The notes: generated by a model from the sequence alone, not told the origin. Counted from the first letter of the stretch, positions 11,530-22,860 are shown. The stretch: DNA of 64,000 nucleotides from Sambucus nigra (GCA_949130495.1 OX422223.1:80880751-80944750); one strand, 5' to 3'. Made by a program: numbers and translations.

Positions 11530-11739
11530 GAATATTAATGTAATAAATTTGTATACATTTCATTATCAATGTAATTTGTTTTGGATTTAATGAAAGACTT
11601 TCATTTCTGTTTGCAATCTTAACTGCTATTGTCTTATAACACTTTACATTTATGCATGTATGTCTGTTAAAAAGATAACAATATTGTGTTGTGTTGTTTG
11701 TCGATCAACTTATTGTCGACTAGCTTGAATTTATGGTAG

Positions 11740-11960
11740 TCATTATAAAAAATCACTAAGTTATTCCTCGACCAACTTACTAAGTTGTTTCTCGACCAAC
11801 TCACTAAGTTGTTTCTCGACCAACTTACTAATAATTTTAAAAAGTCACGAGTATCAATAATTTTTCTTGATCATTTTCTCGTATTCATAAAATGTTTTCG
11901 ACCAACTACAGTTAGTGGGTTTTTATCCCCGACCAGCCATAGTTAGTGGATTTTTTTTCT
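11740..11960. repeat. Degenerate tandem repeat in the Tat 3' region
   Basis: Three tandem units of about 23 bp built on CTCGACCAACTTACTAAGTTG run at about 11763-11830. Looser CGACCA(A/G)C copies continue to about 12050. No coding potential. Tandem repeats in this part of Tat/Ogre elements are known and can seed satellites. Confidence 0.65.
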
Positions 11961-12103
11961 CCGAGGAGTTTTGGCACTTTTTGGGATAATTTTACCTCCC
12001 GACCAACTTTAGTTGGCGTTTACAAGAATATATTTACTTCCTAACCAGCATAAGTTGGCATTTTTAGTAATAATTTTATTTCCCGAGAAACACATAGTTT
12101 TAT

Positions 12104-12281
12104 TTCCCGTAGGAATACAAGTTTTACTTCCCGGAGGAATACAAGTAGCTTTACTTCTCGGAGGAATACAGGTAGCTTTACTTCCCGGAGGAATACAGGT
12201 AGCTTTACTTCCCGGAGGAATATAGGTAGCTCTACTTCTCGGAGGAATATAAGTTTTCTTCCCGGAGGAATATATTTGCTT
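12104..12281. repeat. 27-bp tandem repeat (about 6-7 units)
   Basis: Units of the form TTCCCGGAGGAATACAGG plus TAGCTTTAC follow one another with single-base changes; the last two units are shortened to about 21-23 bp. They lie between the integrase stop and the antisense genes. The open frames on both strands here (IPPGSKAT-like repeats) are by-products of the 27-bp, frame-preserving period. Confidence 0.85.
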
Positions 12282-12414
12282 CTCGACCAACCTTAGCTGG
12301 TGTTTTCGGGAAAATTTTTGAGTAGCCCGAGTTTTGTCGAGTTTCGCCGAGCTTCGCCGAGTAGTGTGTAGCACTAGTATTCCCCGAAAAACTTTCAATG
12401 AAAGGAGAAAATAC

Positions 12415-13722
12415 AAATCACTGATAATACTTGCGCAGGTGCTCTGCGTTCCATGCATTTTTAAACTCCTCCCCTTCTAAAGTTGTTATTCGGTAAGTTC
12501 CTGGTCGAACAACCTCTGTAACTCGGTATGGTCCATGCCAGTTTGCCTCCAGTTTATTGTGATTTTGAATTACTTTCTTCAGCACATAGTCTCCTTCTTT
12601 CAGGTCGCACTTCTTCACCCTCTTATTGTAGAATAAAGCTGTTCGATGTTGGTAAGCAGCATTTCTGATAGTTGCTTCTTCTCTAACTTCCTCGAGCATA
12701 TTTAAATCCAATCTTCTCATTAAGTCGCTGACAGGGGAATTGAAATTCAGTACCCTGTGTGTTGGGAGGCCCAACTCGGCAGGTATAACAGCTTCACTTC
12801 CAAACGCCAGCATATATGGTGATTCTCCAGTTGCTACTCGGGGAGTAGTTTGGTAAGCCCACAATACTGATTGTAACTCGTTGATCCAGTTTGCTTTTGC
12901 ATCATCCAGTCTTTTCTTCATGACATTTAGCAACGTTATGTTTATCACTTCAGTTTTTCCATTGCTTTGAGGATGTCCTGGTGCTGAGTGGACCTTCAAA
13001 ATATTTGACTGATGACAATAGGCAGCGAACTCCTCGTTATTAAATTGTGTTCCATGGTCTGTGATGAAAGCATGAGGAAGACCATATCGACAAATGATGT
13101 TCTTCCAAACAAATTGGTACACCTTCTCGTACGTCATATAAATGAGAGGCTCAACTTCTACCCACTTAGTAAAATAATCCACTGCGACGATGAGATATTT
13201 GAACCTTCCTCTGGTCGTTGGCAGTGGCCCAACCAAATCTATCCCCCACATGGCAAATGGCCAAGGGGAAGTGATGGGTGTCAAAAATGCTTGTGGATTT
13301 CTTCGGATGGAGGAAAAGCGTTGGCACTTGTCACATTTCTTGGCATAGGCTATACAATCAGCCCTCATCGTCGGCCAGTAGTATCCCTGCGCCATCACCC
13401 TTTGCAAAAGCATCCGACCTACTATATGAGCTCCACAGGACCCTTCATGGACCTCTTCAATTAAATCTTTCACCTCGGTGGGATGCACACATCTCTGCAA
13501 ACCTGCCATAATTCCTCGTCTATATAGAATACCGTTAGTTAATACATACCGAGCATCTTTAAACTTCAATTTCTTGGTTGCGAGCTTGTCAGTTGGTAAT
13601 TCTCCCTCCTCAATATATGCCCTGATAGGATCCATCCAAGATGGTCCTAAATCAAGGGTGATAAAGTTCATCGTCAGATCTTCATCTATACTCCGACCAG
13701 CCAACACTTCAATTTGGATTGT
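12415..13722 (-). pseudogene. Tat pol: integrase
   Basis: A nearly complete Gypsy integrase. Counting from the Met at 13707: zinc-binding residues H87, H94, C125 and C128; catalytic core WGIDLVG with D157, ITDHGTQF with D217 and GKTEV with E253, exactly 35 residues between the second Asp and the Glu; C-terminal domain with NWHGPYRV and the end AEHLRKYYQ. All catalytic residues are present. The frame is continuous with the second RNase H upstream, separated only by a TGA at 13720-13722. No chromodomain, as expected for Tat. It would join host DNA and retrotransposon cDNA if expressed. Confidence 0.9.
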
Positions 13723-14247
13723 TCATCGTAGCTCGGTACGAGTAGCTGATGCTAATCGAGCTAGGGTGTCTGCTCTCGCATTCTTCATTCTCGGTATTCT
13801 GGCCAGCTGAATAGCAGTAAATTCTGACACCAGCTTCTTTGCCTTTGCGTGATATCTAATCATTAATTCTCCTTTGACTGCATATACTCCCATCATTTGG
13901 TTTACGATCAATTGAGAGTCACTGAAAATAATAACCTGCTGCGCCTCCATAATTTTTTCCAAACTAAGACCTGCAATCATGGCCTCATACTCAGCCTCAT
14001 TATTGGAAGCTTTGAATTGGAAACGTAGGGCGTATTCCATGTCGACCTCGTCCGGAGTGCTCAAAACTATTCCTGCCCCACACCCTGTTGTGCAAGATGA
14101 ACCATCTACATATAGCCTCCATATAGGTAACTCATCTTCAAATTTCTGATCTGACAGAGTTCCTCGGTGAAATATTTGTTGCTTTCTTTCATCTTCCCCT
14201 GATATTTCTCGCTCTTCATTGATCATCTTTTCTTGCTCTTTTACCAA
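13723..14247 (-). pseudogene. Tat pol: second (archaeal-type) RNase H
   Basis: The frame contains LYVDGSSCTTGCGAGIVL, SNNEAEYEAMIAGL and FSDSQLIVNQM, then ARADTLARLAS. These carry the acidic DEDD-type active site of RNase HI. A second RNase H lying between the RT-linked RNase H and integrase is typical of Tat-lineage elements (family knowledge). It is in frame with integrase and with the preceding RT block, bounded by stops at 14275-14277 and 13720-13722. Confidence 0.88.
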
Positions 14248-14357
14248 CCGGAGTTGGTCTGAGCTCGAATTTGATGATCATGTAGCATCCACTTGTCCTT
14301 TTACCAACCGGAGTTGGTCTGAGCTTGTGTTTGATGATCCTGTAACATCCATAAGTT
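14238..14357 (-). repeat. 60-bp direct tandem duplication in pol
   Basis: Two 60-bp copies (14238-14297 and 14298-14357) share CCAACCGGAGTTGGTCTGAG. Being 20 codons long, the duplication keeps the frame and doubles a Ser-rich SSDQLRLVK linker between the two RNase H domains. One copy carries a TGA. Confidence 0.85.
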
Positions 14358-15037
14358 GATCAGCGAGTAACTTTTGCTCCTCGGGGGTATCAAGATAGGT
14401 GAACCCTGCTATAAAATCTGCTACAGCCTGCCCTTTTAGCGATGATCTGGGTTCATAAACTATATCATATTCACCGATCTCTATTGCCCAGTACATCAAT
14501 CTCCCTGATTTTTTTGGTTTGTGAAGGGCTTGCCTCAACGGCATATCAGTATATACGACTATAGTATGAGCCTGGAAGTATGGCCTCATTCACCTACTCA
14601 CCTCAATCAGTGCCAGTGCTAACTTTTCCAGCCTTGGATATCTGATTTCTGCTCATCGGAAGGCTTTACTTGTGTAGTAAATTAGTTTTTGCACTCCATT
14701 CTCCACTCTGATCAACGTCGAGTTAATTGCATTCTCAGATACTGCAAGATATAAGTATAATTTTTCTCCCATCACCGGCCTGGACAACAGTGGAGGTGCT
14801 CCCAAGTATTTCTTCAAGTCTTAAAAAGCCTTCTCACATTCATCATTCCACTCAAAAGTCTTTCGGAGTGTCTTGAATAATGGGAGACATCGATCAGTTG
14901 CTCATGATACAAATCTGTTGAGTGCTGCTACTCGTCCTGTAAGACTTTGCACCTCTTTCTTCGTCATTGGAGATCGCAGCCCTAATAGAGCTTTGATCTT
15001 TTTAGGATTTGCTTCAATGCCTCGTTGATTGACAATG
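14275..15037 (-). pseudogene. Tat pol: RT C-terminal part and RT-linked RNase H
   Basis: Continues the RT frame from beyond the solo LTR: NQRGIEANPKK, then the thumb, then the RNase H with VVYTDMPLRQAL and GEYDIVYEPR. In-frame stops interrupt it at about 14907, 14821, 14656 and 14590-14592. Removing the solo LTR plus one TSD copy (2033 bp) restores the same frame as the upstream RT. Confidence 0.85.
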
Positions 15038-17065
15038 TGAAGCACCTTATACCTTTGACTTGCTTAAGTCTATACTGTATAAGTGTTCAACTAGTTTGGA
15101 AATAGTGACAAAATTGGTAGTTCATCCTAGAAACCAAAAAGGCTCAGAACTTTTCTCTCTAATTCTCTTCAATGATCTATGAAGGTAAAAATTGAATCAC
15201 ACTACACACAACTAGAAGTGCATACATGTGTTCATATTGCTTAAAATTGAGTGTGTGTTTAATTCCCCTTGAATTGGAGCTTTAAATATTTTTTGGGAAT
15301 TTTTAAATATTTTTAGATATTTTTTAAACATTTTTTAAACATTTTTTAATAAATGTTTTCATAAATAAAATGGGATTATATAATTTGTGGGGTTAATATT
15401 CTATTTTGGAAACTTCTGTTTTCATTAAAAAGTTTGGTTCGGTAGGATCTCAAAGCGCTAGAGACTTCAGAGTGATGTTTTGTATTTAATTTGACGCGCG
15501 TGTGAGGGCCTCTCATATGTCAACACTTGTCATCCCCTTAATGCGTCAATGTGTGTTTTTTGTGTGAGAGGATAGCCTCGTTCATTGTTGATCGTTGGAT
15601 CATTCCTAATCGAGGGTCTGCATGTGTTCTTAGTTAATCCCGGTGCTATCCATATGAACCAATCACAATCGTTCCTAGCCACCGCTGTTTTATAACCTTT
15701 GGATCAAGTCAAACTCTGCAAGACTTGATCTCAGCCATTGATTTGCCTCGATCATCCAGAACCTTCCCTCAACCCTATATATACCCTCCACTTCTCAGCC
15801 TTAGAAGACTTTTGGGCATTCGTCTTTCTGAGAAAAATAAAATAAAATAAAATAAAATAAAAAAATAAGAGAGAAGTGAGAGAGAAGAGAGAAGAGAGAA
15901 GTGAGAGAAGAGAGAAAAGAATAGAGAGAAGAGAGAGAAAGGGAAACAGTTAGCCAAACCCTAACCCTAACCCTAAACACTTCAACTCAGAAACAAACCT
16001 TCGTATACATTCAACCCCAAACACAACCTTGAGTGTTTGAGAGAGTGGTTTGTTCATATCGTTGCTGTAACCTCTTGATCTTTTGATCATGTTCACAACT
16101 TAAACTTTAGAGTGAAGATCTTGTTTCTTTTTCCATAGAAACGTTAGATCTATACTCTGCATGTTACATTTTTCACTAGATCTGCATATTTTCTACTTGG
16201 TTTAAGAAAATCATTTTTGATTTGTTTTTAAAATGTTTTATGGTTTCTGTTTTTACAAAACTTAACCTGGCCTAGTTGGATTCACACTTGGAGATTTTCA
16301 ATCTCACAAATGTTTTCAAAAAGAGATTGATTAAGATCTTGTCCGATTTTTCAAGCGAGATATCCGTGGAATCTGGGTTATATTAAAGGTCAAAAAGGTT
16401 TTTAGTTTTGTAAGAAAGAAAAATAACAAAATCACAGCATATAGACTTTATATGTAATTTTTATAGGACTGTCTGTAAATCTAAGTGTGTGTGAGTTCAT
16501 GCATGTGAATAGGGATCACTTCACAAACACTTAACACACTACTACACTGGAAGTGTTGTGTATAAGATCAGAGATCATTGAGTCGACGTAAAGAAGCTAA
16601 AGCAAAGGAAGTTAGCAAACTGAAGAACATCATCAACAAATCAGATCTATGAGAAGTTAGAAGGACACCAAGTGGGGTATATTCCTAAACTTAGAATAGG
16701 TTGATTTGTGTGTTTGCATGTTGTATTGTTTGTAACTGATTTTTGTTATTAGTGGATTTTTGTTTTTGTGACTTAGAAGTCACCGTGGATGTTTCCTCTA
16801 TTGGGAGAGGTTTTACCACGTTAAAATCATTGTGTTGATTATCTTCATCTACTCATCTCATTGTATAAGTGTGCTGAATTTTTGAAATTGCCTTTGTTTT
16901 AAAAACTGATTACACAATCTTAATTACTCTCGTACATAAGTTTCTTTGTAAACACATCTTGTTTATAATTTTTATTTTTCAAAAGAAAAGGGTTTCTCCA
17001 ACAAACATTTCGGAGTTGCTTATACATTTTAATCTTGTATTAAACGGCATTAGCGACTTTTTTCA
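15038..17065 (+). mobile_element. Solo LTR (Copia-like, SIRE-type), inserted in the Tat RT
   Basis: 2028 bp, TGAAGCACC...TTTTTTCA, flanked by CAATG (15033-15037 and 17066-17070). No internal domain or second LTR is seen. A TATA box sits at 15775-15784, with purine-rich microsatellites at about 15835-15940. Near the 3' part are GTGGATGTTTCC and GGTTTTACCACG, reminiscent of SIRE-like Copia LTR ends; orientation + is taken from the TATA box. It most likely formed by LTR-LTR recombination. It is the youngest insertion in its stack. Confidence 0.85.
15775..15784 (+). promoter_or_regulatory. TATA box of the solo LTR
   Basis: CTATATATAC, followed about 40 bp later by an AAATAAAATA microsatellite, a GA-rich stretch and a telomere-like AACCCTAACCCTAACCCTAA at 15957-15976. 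It fits a U3/R junction. Confidence 0.55.
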
Positions 17066-17070
17066 CAATG

Positions 17071-17960
17071 TACCCGAGAAACATTCCTTCTCGTACTCCA
17101 AATATGCACTTCGTCGGGTTCAGCTTCATTTGATATTTATCCAGCTGATCAAAAGTCTGACTTAAGTCAACTAGATGGTCGGCAGCTTTCTTGCTTTTTG
17201 TCAGCATATCGTCAACATAGACTTCCATATTGCAACTGATTTGTTCAGCAAAAACCTTGTTCATCAACCGCTGATATGCCGCACCTGCATTTTTTAAACC
17301 AAAAGGCATAACATTATAACAATAAGTTACCGTAGGGGTACTGAAAGAAGTACTCTCCCTGTCTTCAGGTTTCATTTTAATCTGATTGTAGCCAGAATAA
17401 GCATCCATGAAGCTCAGCAGCTCATGTCCAGAGGTAGCATCGACTAGTTGATCAATTCGGGGCAATGGAAAGTGATCCTTTGGGCATGCTTTGTTGAGGT
17501 CGGTGAAGTCTACACACATCCTCCACTTGATTTTTTTCTTCTTTACCATCACCACATTGGCTAACCAGTCTGGATATTTAACATCTTCAATAAAGAAGGC
17601 TTTCTGGAGCTTCTCGACTTCCTCCTGTATAGCTTGATTCTTCTCGGGGCTGAACACTCTTCTTCTCTGCTTCACTGGCTTGATTTCCTTATTCACATTG
17701 AGTTCGTGACATAAGAAGTTTGGATCTATTATGAACATATCCTCATGACTCCACGCAAAAGTTTGCTTTCTTCTTCTAAGGAAAGTTATCAATTCCTATT
17801 TTAGTGAGGTTTCCAATGACGAACCTACTTGAGTAGTTCATTCAGGGTGTTCATCGTCCAGGATGATATTTTCAGTAGCTTCCACCACTTGACCCTTCAC
17901 GAGTTGAGACTCATCTCTAGGATCAATTGTTTCAATTTCTTCCCCTTCTTACACTTGATA
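17071..17960 (-). pseudogene. Tat pol: reverse transcriptase N-terminal and palm region
   Basis: Contains VKKKKIKWRMCVDFTDLNKACPKD, LLSFMDAYSGYNQIKM (first catalytic Asp), MPFGLKNAGAAYQRLMN and VYVDDML, the Asp pair of the RT active site, then KCIFGV and MFLGYIV where the solo LTR interrupts. Stops precede it at about 17946-17948, 17838 and 17796. Catalytic residues are intact, so decay is by nonsense rather than active-site change. Confidence 0.92.
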
Positions 17961-18480
17961 AGTAGTAGTCTTTTTCCTTGATTCCTCCAGTTCCTCTTGC
18001 TCGGCGGATGAATAATAGCATTCCCGAGCTACTTTCTGATCACCTTTAAAAACTCCTACTCCAAAATTTGTTGGAAATTTCAGGCACTGATGTACTGTAG
18101 ATGGTACAGCCTCGAATTTCTTCAATCCTACTCTTCTCATGATGATATTTTATGATGATTGAACATTATTATCCATCAAGAAGAAGCGTATTCTTTCTGT
18201 TCGACAAGCAGGACACGTACCAATGAATATATCCAACTTGATCGTCCCAAGTGGAAATACTTTCTCGCCAGCAAAACCGATGAGGGGTCTATGATAAGGC
18301 CCCAATTGAGATAGCTTTAGATTTAAACTATCGAAGCACGAGTAGAACATGATGTCTGTCGATCTACCATTGTCGACCAGTACTCTTAAAATTATTACTT
18401 CCTTCATCCTCATTTTGATCACCAGTGGGTCATCATGAGGGTATAGAACACCTGCGAGGTCATTCTTTGAGAAACCAATG
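17961..18480 (-). pseudogene. Tat pol: aspartic protease region
   Basis: VDNGRSTDIMFY at about 18345-18380 matches the retropepsin D-x-G-S/T signature with the catalytic Asp kept and an Arg within the motif. It is followed by LIGFAGEKVFPLGTIKL and, past a TAA at 18147-18149, by RRVGLKKFEAVPS and RGDQKVARECY-like sequence (here KGDQKVARECYY) typical of Tat polyproteins. In frame with gag and RT. Confidence 0.8.
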
Positions 18481-20359
18481 ACCAATTTCTCTTTATTTAC
18501 CTTTCTCGGGCGATCCTCCTCAACTAGATTTATTCGTTGAATGTACGAGCAAGCTTGAGCCTCACAGAGGTAAGCTTTTCTCTCTGCAGTAAGGTTTCCT
18601 CCTCCTGCATCTCCACCTATTATAACATTACAGTCAAATGACCCAAAGCGTATTGAAAATACCTCTCGTTCTGGATGCCTTGGTCTCTTGGGAAGATCGG
18701 GGTCATCTTCTGGATCAACTTCATGGTTTCTTTTCTTGTTCTCCTCTGCTCGACGAGGAGATCTAGACCTTTCTCTTGTTCGGTCGTTGTTTCTTCTTTC
18801 ACTTCCACGATCGACATACTTTGACAACTTTCCTCGTCTGATGAGTGTTTCAATCTCATTCTGAAGATCTATGCAATTTTTGGTCATATGGCCATGATCT
18901 TTATGAAACTCGCAATACTTCGCCTTATTCCTCTTATCAGGGTCTGCCTTCATTTTCTCTGGCCAGTTTAATTCCTCGTTGCTCTTGATTTCTTCTAGAA
19001 CATGGTTGATATCCTTCTTCAAAGGAGTATAATTATCGAATTTCTTCATTGCATCCCATACCGAACTTGTTCTTGAATGTTTGTCATTACCATTGTTCTT
19101 ATGCTCTTTCTTCTTAGCTTTATCACCTTCCACCTTGGTTTCTTTGGCATCCATGTTCTTCTTCGCAGCCATAACCTCCTTGACATTCATAATCTTATAC
19201 GCTTTTCCCATCAGGTCCGATATGGTTCTAGGTGGATCTTTGGCTAAAGTGTAGTACAACTTGTTGGGCAGTGGTCCATTCATCAAGGCGGTAATCGCTA
19301 TCTTTTCCTCATAATCAATGACTTCGAGTTTCTCATTATTAAAACGAGTTATATAACCTCTGGTACTCTCACCAGCCTTTTATCTAACACTTAACAAATG
19401 TGCTACTCATTTAATTGGCTTTTCCCCAAAACAGAAATTCCCAATGAATAACTCGGCCAGTTGAAGAAAAGTTGAGATCTTACCCCGAGGAAGATTATTA
19501 TACCATATTTGAGCAGATCCGATAAGAGTTCCCGAGAATGCCCTACATCTCATCTCATCTGGAATAGTATAGATGTCGGTTGCAGCTTGGTATTGTTCTA
19601 TATGAAGGATGGGGTCAGTTTTTCCATCATATTTGGGGGTCACAACAGATGCTTTAAATTTTAATGGTGTTGGAAAATCTACAATGGTCTGGACAAAAGG
19701 TGTTCCTCGAACAAAAGTTCATTGTAGAGGGTTCTTAGCTTTAACCATTTCTCCCAATCTGTCCTCCAGCCTTTGAATAGAGCCTTTCCATGCATCATTT
19801 CCTTCCTCGGGCCTGTTGGTTCGAGCAGCTGATCGTGTTGAAGTGGCTTCCTGGGATCTATCTTGACAAGCCGCTGGTCGCGACTGGGCAGATCCTTCCC
19901 TTAAATCTGATGGTCATCGAAAACTCCTCGATGGGGATCTAGGAGGACTTTTGCTCCTCTTAGGACCTAATCGATCGAAAGGAGATACTCTGCTTAATCT
20001 TTCTAACGCACTGGTCCTTTCTGGGGAGAGAGTGATACGTTGTTCAGTATCTGTGGCTCGCACTGACGAAGTTCGTCCAGGTTGATAAGAAAAATCTTCA
20101 GACTCCTAATTGCGATATGAATTGGTACGCCTAGTACACGAAGAAGATGCACGGGTATTTCTTTGAATACTTCGTGGTCTTGAATGGGTTGGTGCACCGC
20201 CATGGAGGGTTTGTATGAGTTGACGCATAGTTTCTTGCATGACGGTCTGGCCTTGAGCTAGATTTGTCATTATTCCAGCCAGATCTGGAATATTTGGTGG
20301 AGCAGATGGATTTGGAGGGCTTCCAGGGTTTTGATTGCTTGATTCTGGAATATCAGCCA
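18481..20359 (-). pseudogene. Tat gag
   Basis: Starts at ATG 20357-20359 (MADIPESSNQ), about 45 bp downstream of the PBS. A Pro/Ser-rich and Arg-rich leader is followed by a Retrotrans_gag-like capsid core (PKYDGKTDPILHIEQY, IWYNNLPRGKI, STRGYITRFN) and a basic region with the zinc knuckle CEFHKDHGHMTKNC near 18870-18915. Stops at 20106-20108, 19914-19916, about 19718, 19404-19406 and about 19380 all lie in the one frame. Gag, protease and pol share this frame without a shift. Confidence 0.88.
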
Positions 20360-20403
20360 TTTTTGATGGATTATTTTTTATGGAAAACGATATTACCAGT
20401 TGT

Positions 20404-20420
20404 TCCCACAAACGGCGCCA
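20404..20420 (-). promoter_or_regulatory. Primer-binding site of the Tat element (Asp-tRNA type)
   Basis: Minus strand TGGCGCCGTTTGTGGGA lies three bases downstream of the 5' LTR end. TGGCGCCGTT matches the 3' end of plant tRNA-Asp; later bases diverge. Confidence 0.75.
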
Positions 20421-20423
20421 ATC

Positions 20424-20998
20424 TGATGATGTAAAAAATTAGATCATATCTAATTATTCAATCACAGATAAATAAATGAGATAAATAATTTTTAAAGTGG
20501 TTCAGCCTTATAAGAATGGCCTACGTCCACTGCTATGGTATTGCTGATTGTATGGGAATTCTCGATTACAAGTTATCTCAAGAAATTCTGGTCCCTTTAC
20601 AATGAGGATTGTACAATGTATTTATAGCCCTGAGGCTGTAATGTGAAAGGGTAATACATTAAATGATGTATATATGAAAGGGTAATACATTCAATGCCCC
20701 TTAAGCGTATGCGTCTGAATGATAAGCATTTAATGAACAGTCAAACTATTGGTTATCCTGCTATTAATGCTTTGTTCGAGTTGCAGCTCGGACCGCCTAA
20801 GCTTCTCGGTGCTCAAGAGTTCCTCGGAGAGTTCTCGTTCCTCGGAGCATATGAGTTCCTTAGGGAATCAGTGTTCCTCGTTGTAGTATGATTCCTCGGA
20901 GCGTGTGAGTTCCTCGAAAGTGTTTATTATTGCCACGTACACTGCCACGTGTCTTCACTTTATTGATCCATGTCAGCAGACTAAATTTGGTATCAACA
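20424..20998 (-). repeat. 5' LTR of the Tat element
   Basis: 575 bp with TG...CA ends. A TATA-like box at about 20619-20628 (minus CTATAAATA) and a CACGTGGCA G-box-type motif at about 20944-20952 mark a U3. About 20 substitutions separate it from 6786-7378 by eye (roughly 3.5%), so the insertion is moderately recent. Confidence 0.92.
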
Positions 20999-21003
20999 CT
21001 CAT

Positions 21004-22420
21004 ATCGAATCTCTCTCCACTTCACTTTCTAGATTTTTGATATTTCCCAGTCTGTCTCCGACTCATTGCATTTGCTACCACATTAGCCTTACCAGGATGA
21101 TACTGAATATCAAACTACTAGTCTTTCACGAATTCTAGCCACCGCCTCTGTCTCATGTTCAGATCCTTCTGTGTGAAGAGATACTGAAGTGACTTATGAT
21201 CCGTGAATAAAGTGAACTGCTCTCCTAGAAGATAATGTCTCCATATCCTCAAAGAAAAAATGACCGCTACTAGCTCTAGGTCATGAGTGGGGTAATTCCT
21301 ATCGTGGGTCTTTATCTTTGTGGACGCATAAGCTATAGCCCTTTCCTCCTGCTGAAGCACACCCCCAAGTCCTTGTATGGATGCGTCAGTGTAAACCCGA
21401 TACTCTAGTCCTCCCTCTGACAAAGCAAGTACAGGTACAGATGTCAACTTGTGCTTTAGCTCATCAAAAGCTAATTGACAATGATCACTCCAAGTTAAAG
21501 GTACCCCTTTCCGAGTCAGATTCGTCAGAGGGCCCGCAATCTTTGAGAATCCTTTAATAAATGGCATGTAATAGCCTGCCAGTCTCAGAAAATTGCACAC
21601 CTCGGTCGGTGTCATGGGATGTCCCCACTCCCTCATCGCTGACACCTTACTCAGATCCACCGCAATACCCCGATCTAACACCACATGGCCAAGAAACTGC
21701 ACCTCCCATAACCAAAATCCACACTTCTCGAATTTAGCGTAGAACTGGTGATCCCGCAGTGTCTATAGAACCTTACGCAGATGCTCTGCATGCTCCTCCA
21801 CGGTGCGCGAGTAGATCAGGATGTCATCAATGAACACGATGACAAACTGGTTGAGGTACTCTCTAAAAACCCTATTTACGAGATCCATGAACACTGTTGG
21901 CGCATTTGTGAGCTCAAATGGCATCACCCTGAACTCATAAGATTCATACCGTGACAGGAAAGCAGCCTTAGAAACATCCTCCTCTCGGATACGTAGCTGA
22001 TGATACCCTGACCTCAAATCGACCTTAGAGAAGTAAGATGCCCCTCTCAATTGGTCAAAAAGATCATCGATCCTAGGCAGCGGATACTTATTCCGTATCG
22101 TCACCTTGTTCACCTCCCTGTAGTCGAGGAAAAATCGAAGTGAACCATCCCGCTTCTTTACGAATAACACCGGTGCACCCCACAATGATGTACTCCACCG
22201 AATGAAACCCTGACCTAGAAGCTGCTAAATTTGCTCTCTCAACTCACACATCTCTGAAGGGGCCATACGATATGGGTCTCGAGCAATCGACCTCGTCCCC
22301 GGAGCTAAGTCGATTACAAATTCGATTTCCCTACTGGGTGGCAACCCTGGTATTTCCTGGAACACATCCTCAAAGTCCCTCACTACTGGGATTGAGTCCA
22401 ATGGAACCACCACCTCCTAT
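21004..22420 (-). pseudogene. Tekay pol: reverse transcriptase and RNase H
   Basis: [51 protein letters not shown] and [12 protein letters not shown] (catalytic Asp pair). RNase [29 protein letters not shown] and [12 protein letters not shown], keeping Asp, Glu and Asp. Stops include about 21760, just after HLRKVL, and two after EFVKD at about 21112-21117. After the second come YHPGKANVVA and the Tat insertion. The linker to the integrase continues at 6780. Confidence 0.92.
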
Positions 22421-22860
22421 GAGGTTTCCTCCTCAATGTAGTACAAGTGTGTGCGTGACCCTCCCTCAGGTAGCGGTATCGCTATTTGGAACATCGCATG
22501 TCCCAAAATGGAGAACACGATTGTCCTCTCGTAACAATCCACAGTCGTCCAATAACCTGCCAACCAATCCATACAAAGGAGGACATCGTACCCCTCCATA
22601 TCTAACACTAAGAGGTCTGCTGCTAAACTAAGCCTCCCAATTAGAATGTCCACCCCCGACAAATCGTGTGAATTAAATCCTCGTTGCCTACTGGTGACTC
22701 TACACACATACGAAGACTACCTGAGGTCTCTAGTAACCCGACCTGTTTAGCAAAATTAGATTTAATGAATGAATGTGATGCTCCCGTGTTAAAAAATGTA
22801 CCACCTTCATGACCATAAATGAGAAACATATCCTCAACTGCTGGCGGCGCCTATTGTGCT
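22421..22860 (-). pseudogene. Tekay protease
   Basis: The motif reads FFNTGASHSFIKSNFA where chromovirus proteases have D-T-G-A-S-H-S-F, so the catalytic Asp is replaced by Asn. Downstream, VLDMEGYDVLLCMDWLAGY matches the protease flap and C-terminal signature. Between them the frame changes at about 22660-22710. The protease is inactive on two counts. Confidence 0.85.

Larger units (their letters stand above)
6786..20998 (-). mobile_element. Tat-lineage Gypsy LTR retrotransposon with antisense genes
   Basis: A 14.2-kb element, minus strand, flanked by CTCAT (6781-6785 and 20999-21003), with TG...CA LTRs of 593 and 575 bp that differ at about 20 positions plus one 18-bp indel. Order on minus: LTR, Asp-tRNA-type PBS, gag, protease, RT (split by a solo LTR), RNase H, second RNase H, integrase, about 5 kb with repeats and two plus-strand genes, polypurine tract, LTR. 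The second RNase H, PBS type and antisense genes near the 3' end are hallmarks of the Tat/Ogre/Retand group (family knowledge). Nonsense codons disable gag-pol. Confidence 0.92.

Noticed and set aside
12009..12458. 149-aa minus-strand frame with IPPGSKAT repeats
   Set aside because: The 27-bp tandem repeat keeps all frames open; it runs past the integrase stop in another frame.
13012..13464. 150-aa plus-strand frame inside integrase
   Set aside because: It is the complement of the integrase core; the DDE triad on minus is decisive.
15775..15957. 60-aa Phe/Leu/Ser-rich frame that could look like a membrane peptide
   Set aside because: It is the antisense reading of A- and GA-rich microsatellites in the solo LTR leader.
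15957..15976. Interstitial telomere
   Set aside because: Only three imperfect repeats; better read as a telo-box motif in an LTR.
18620..18859. 79-aa minus-strand frame overlapping Tat gag
   Set aside because: It is out of frame with the long gag-pol frame, which carries the zinc knuckle and protease motif.
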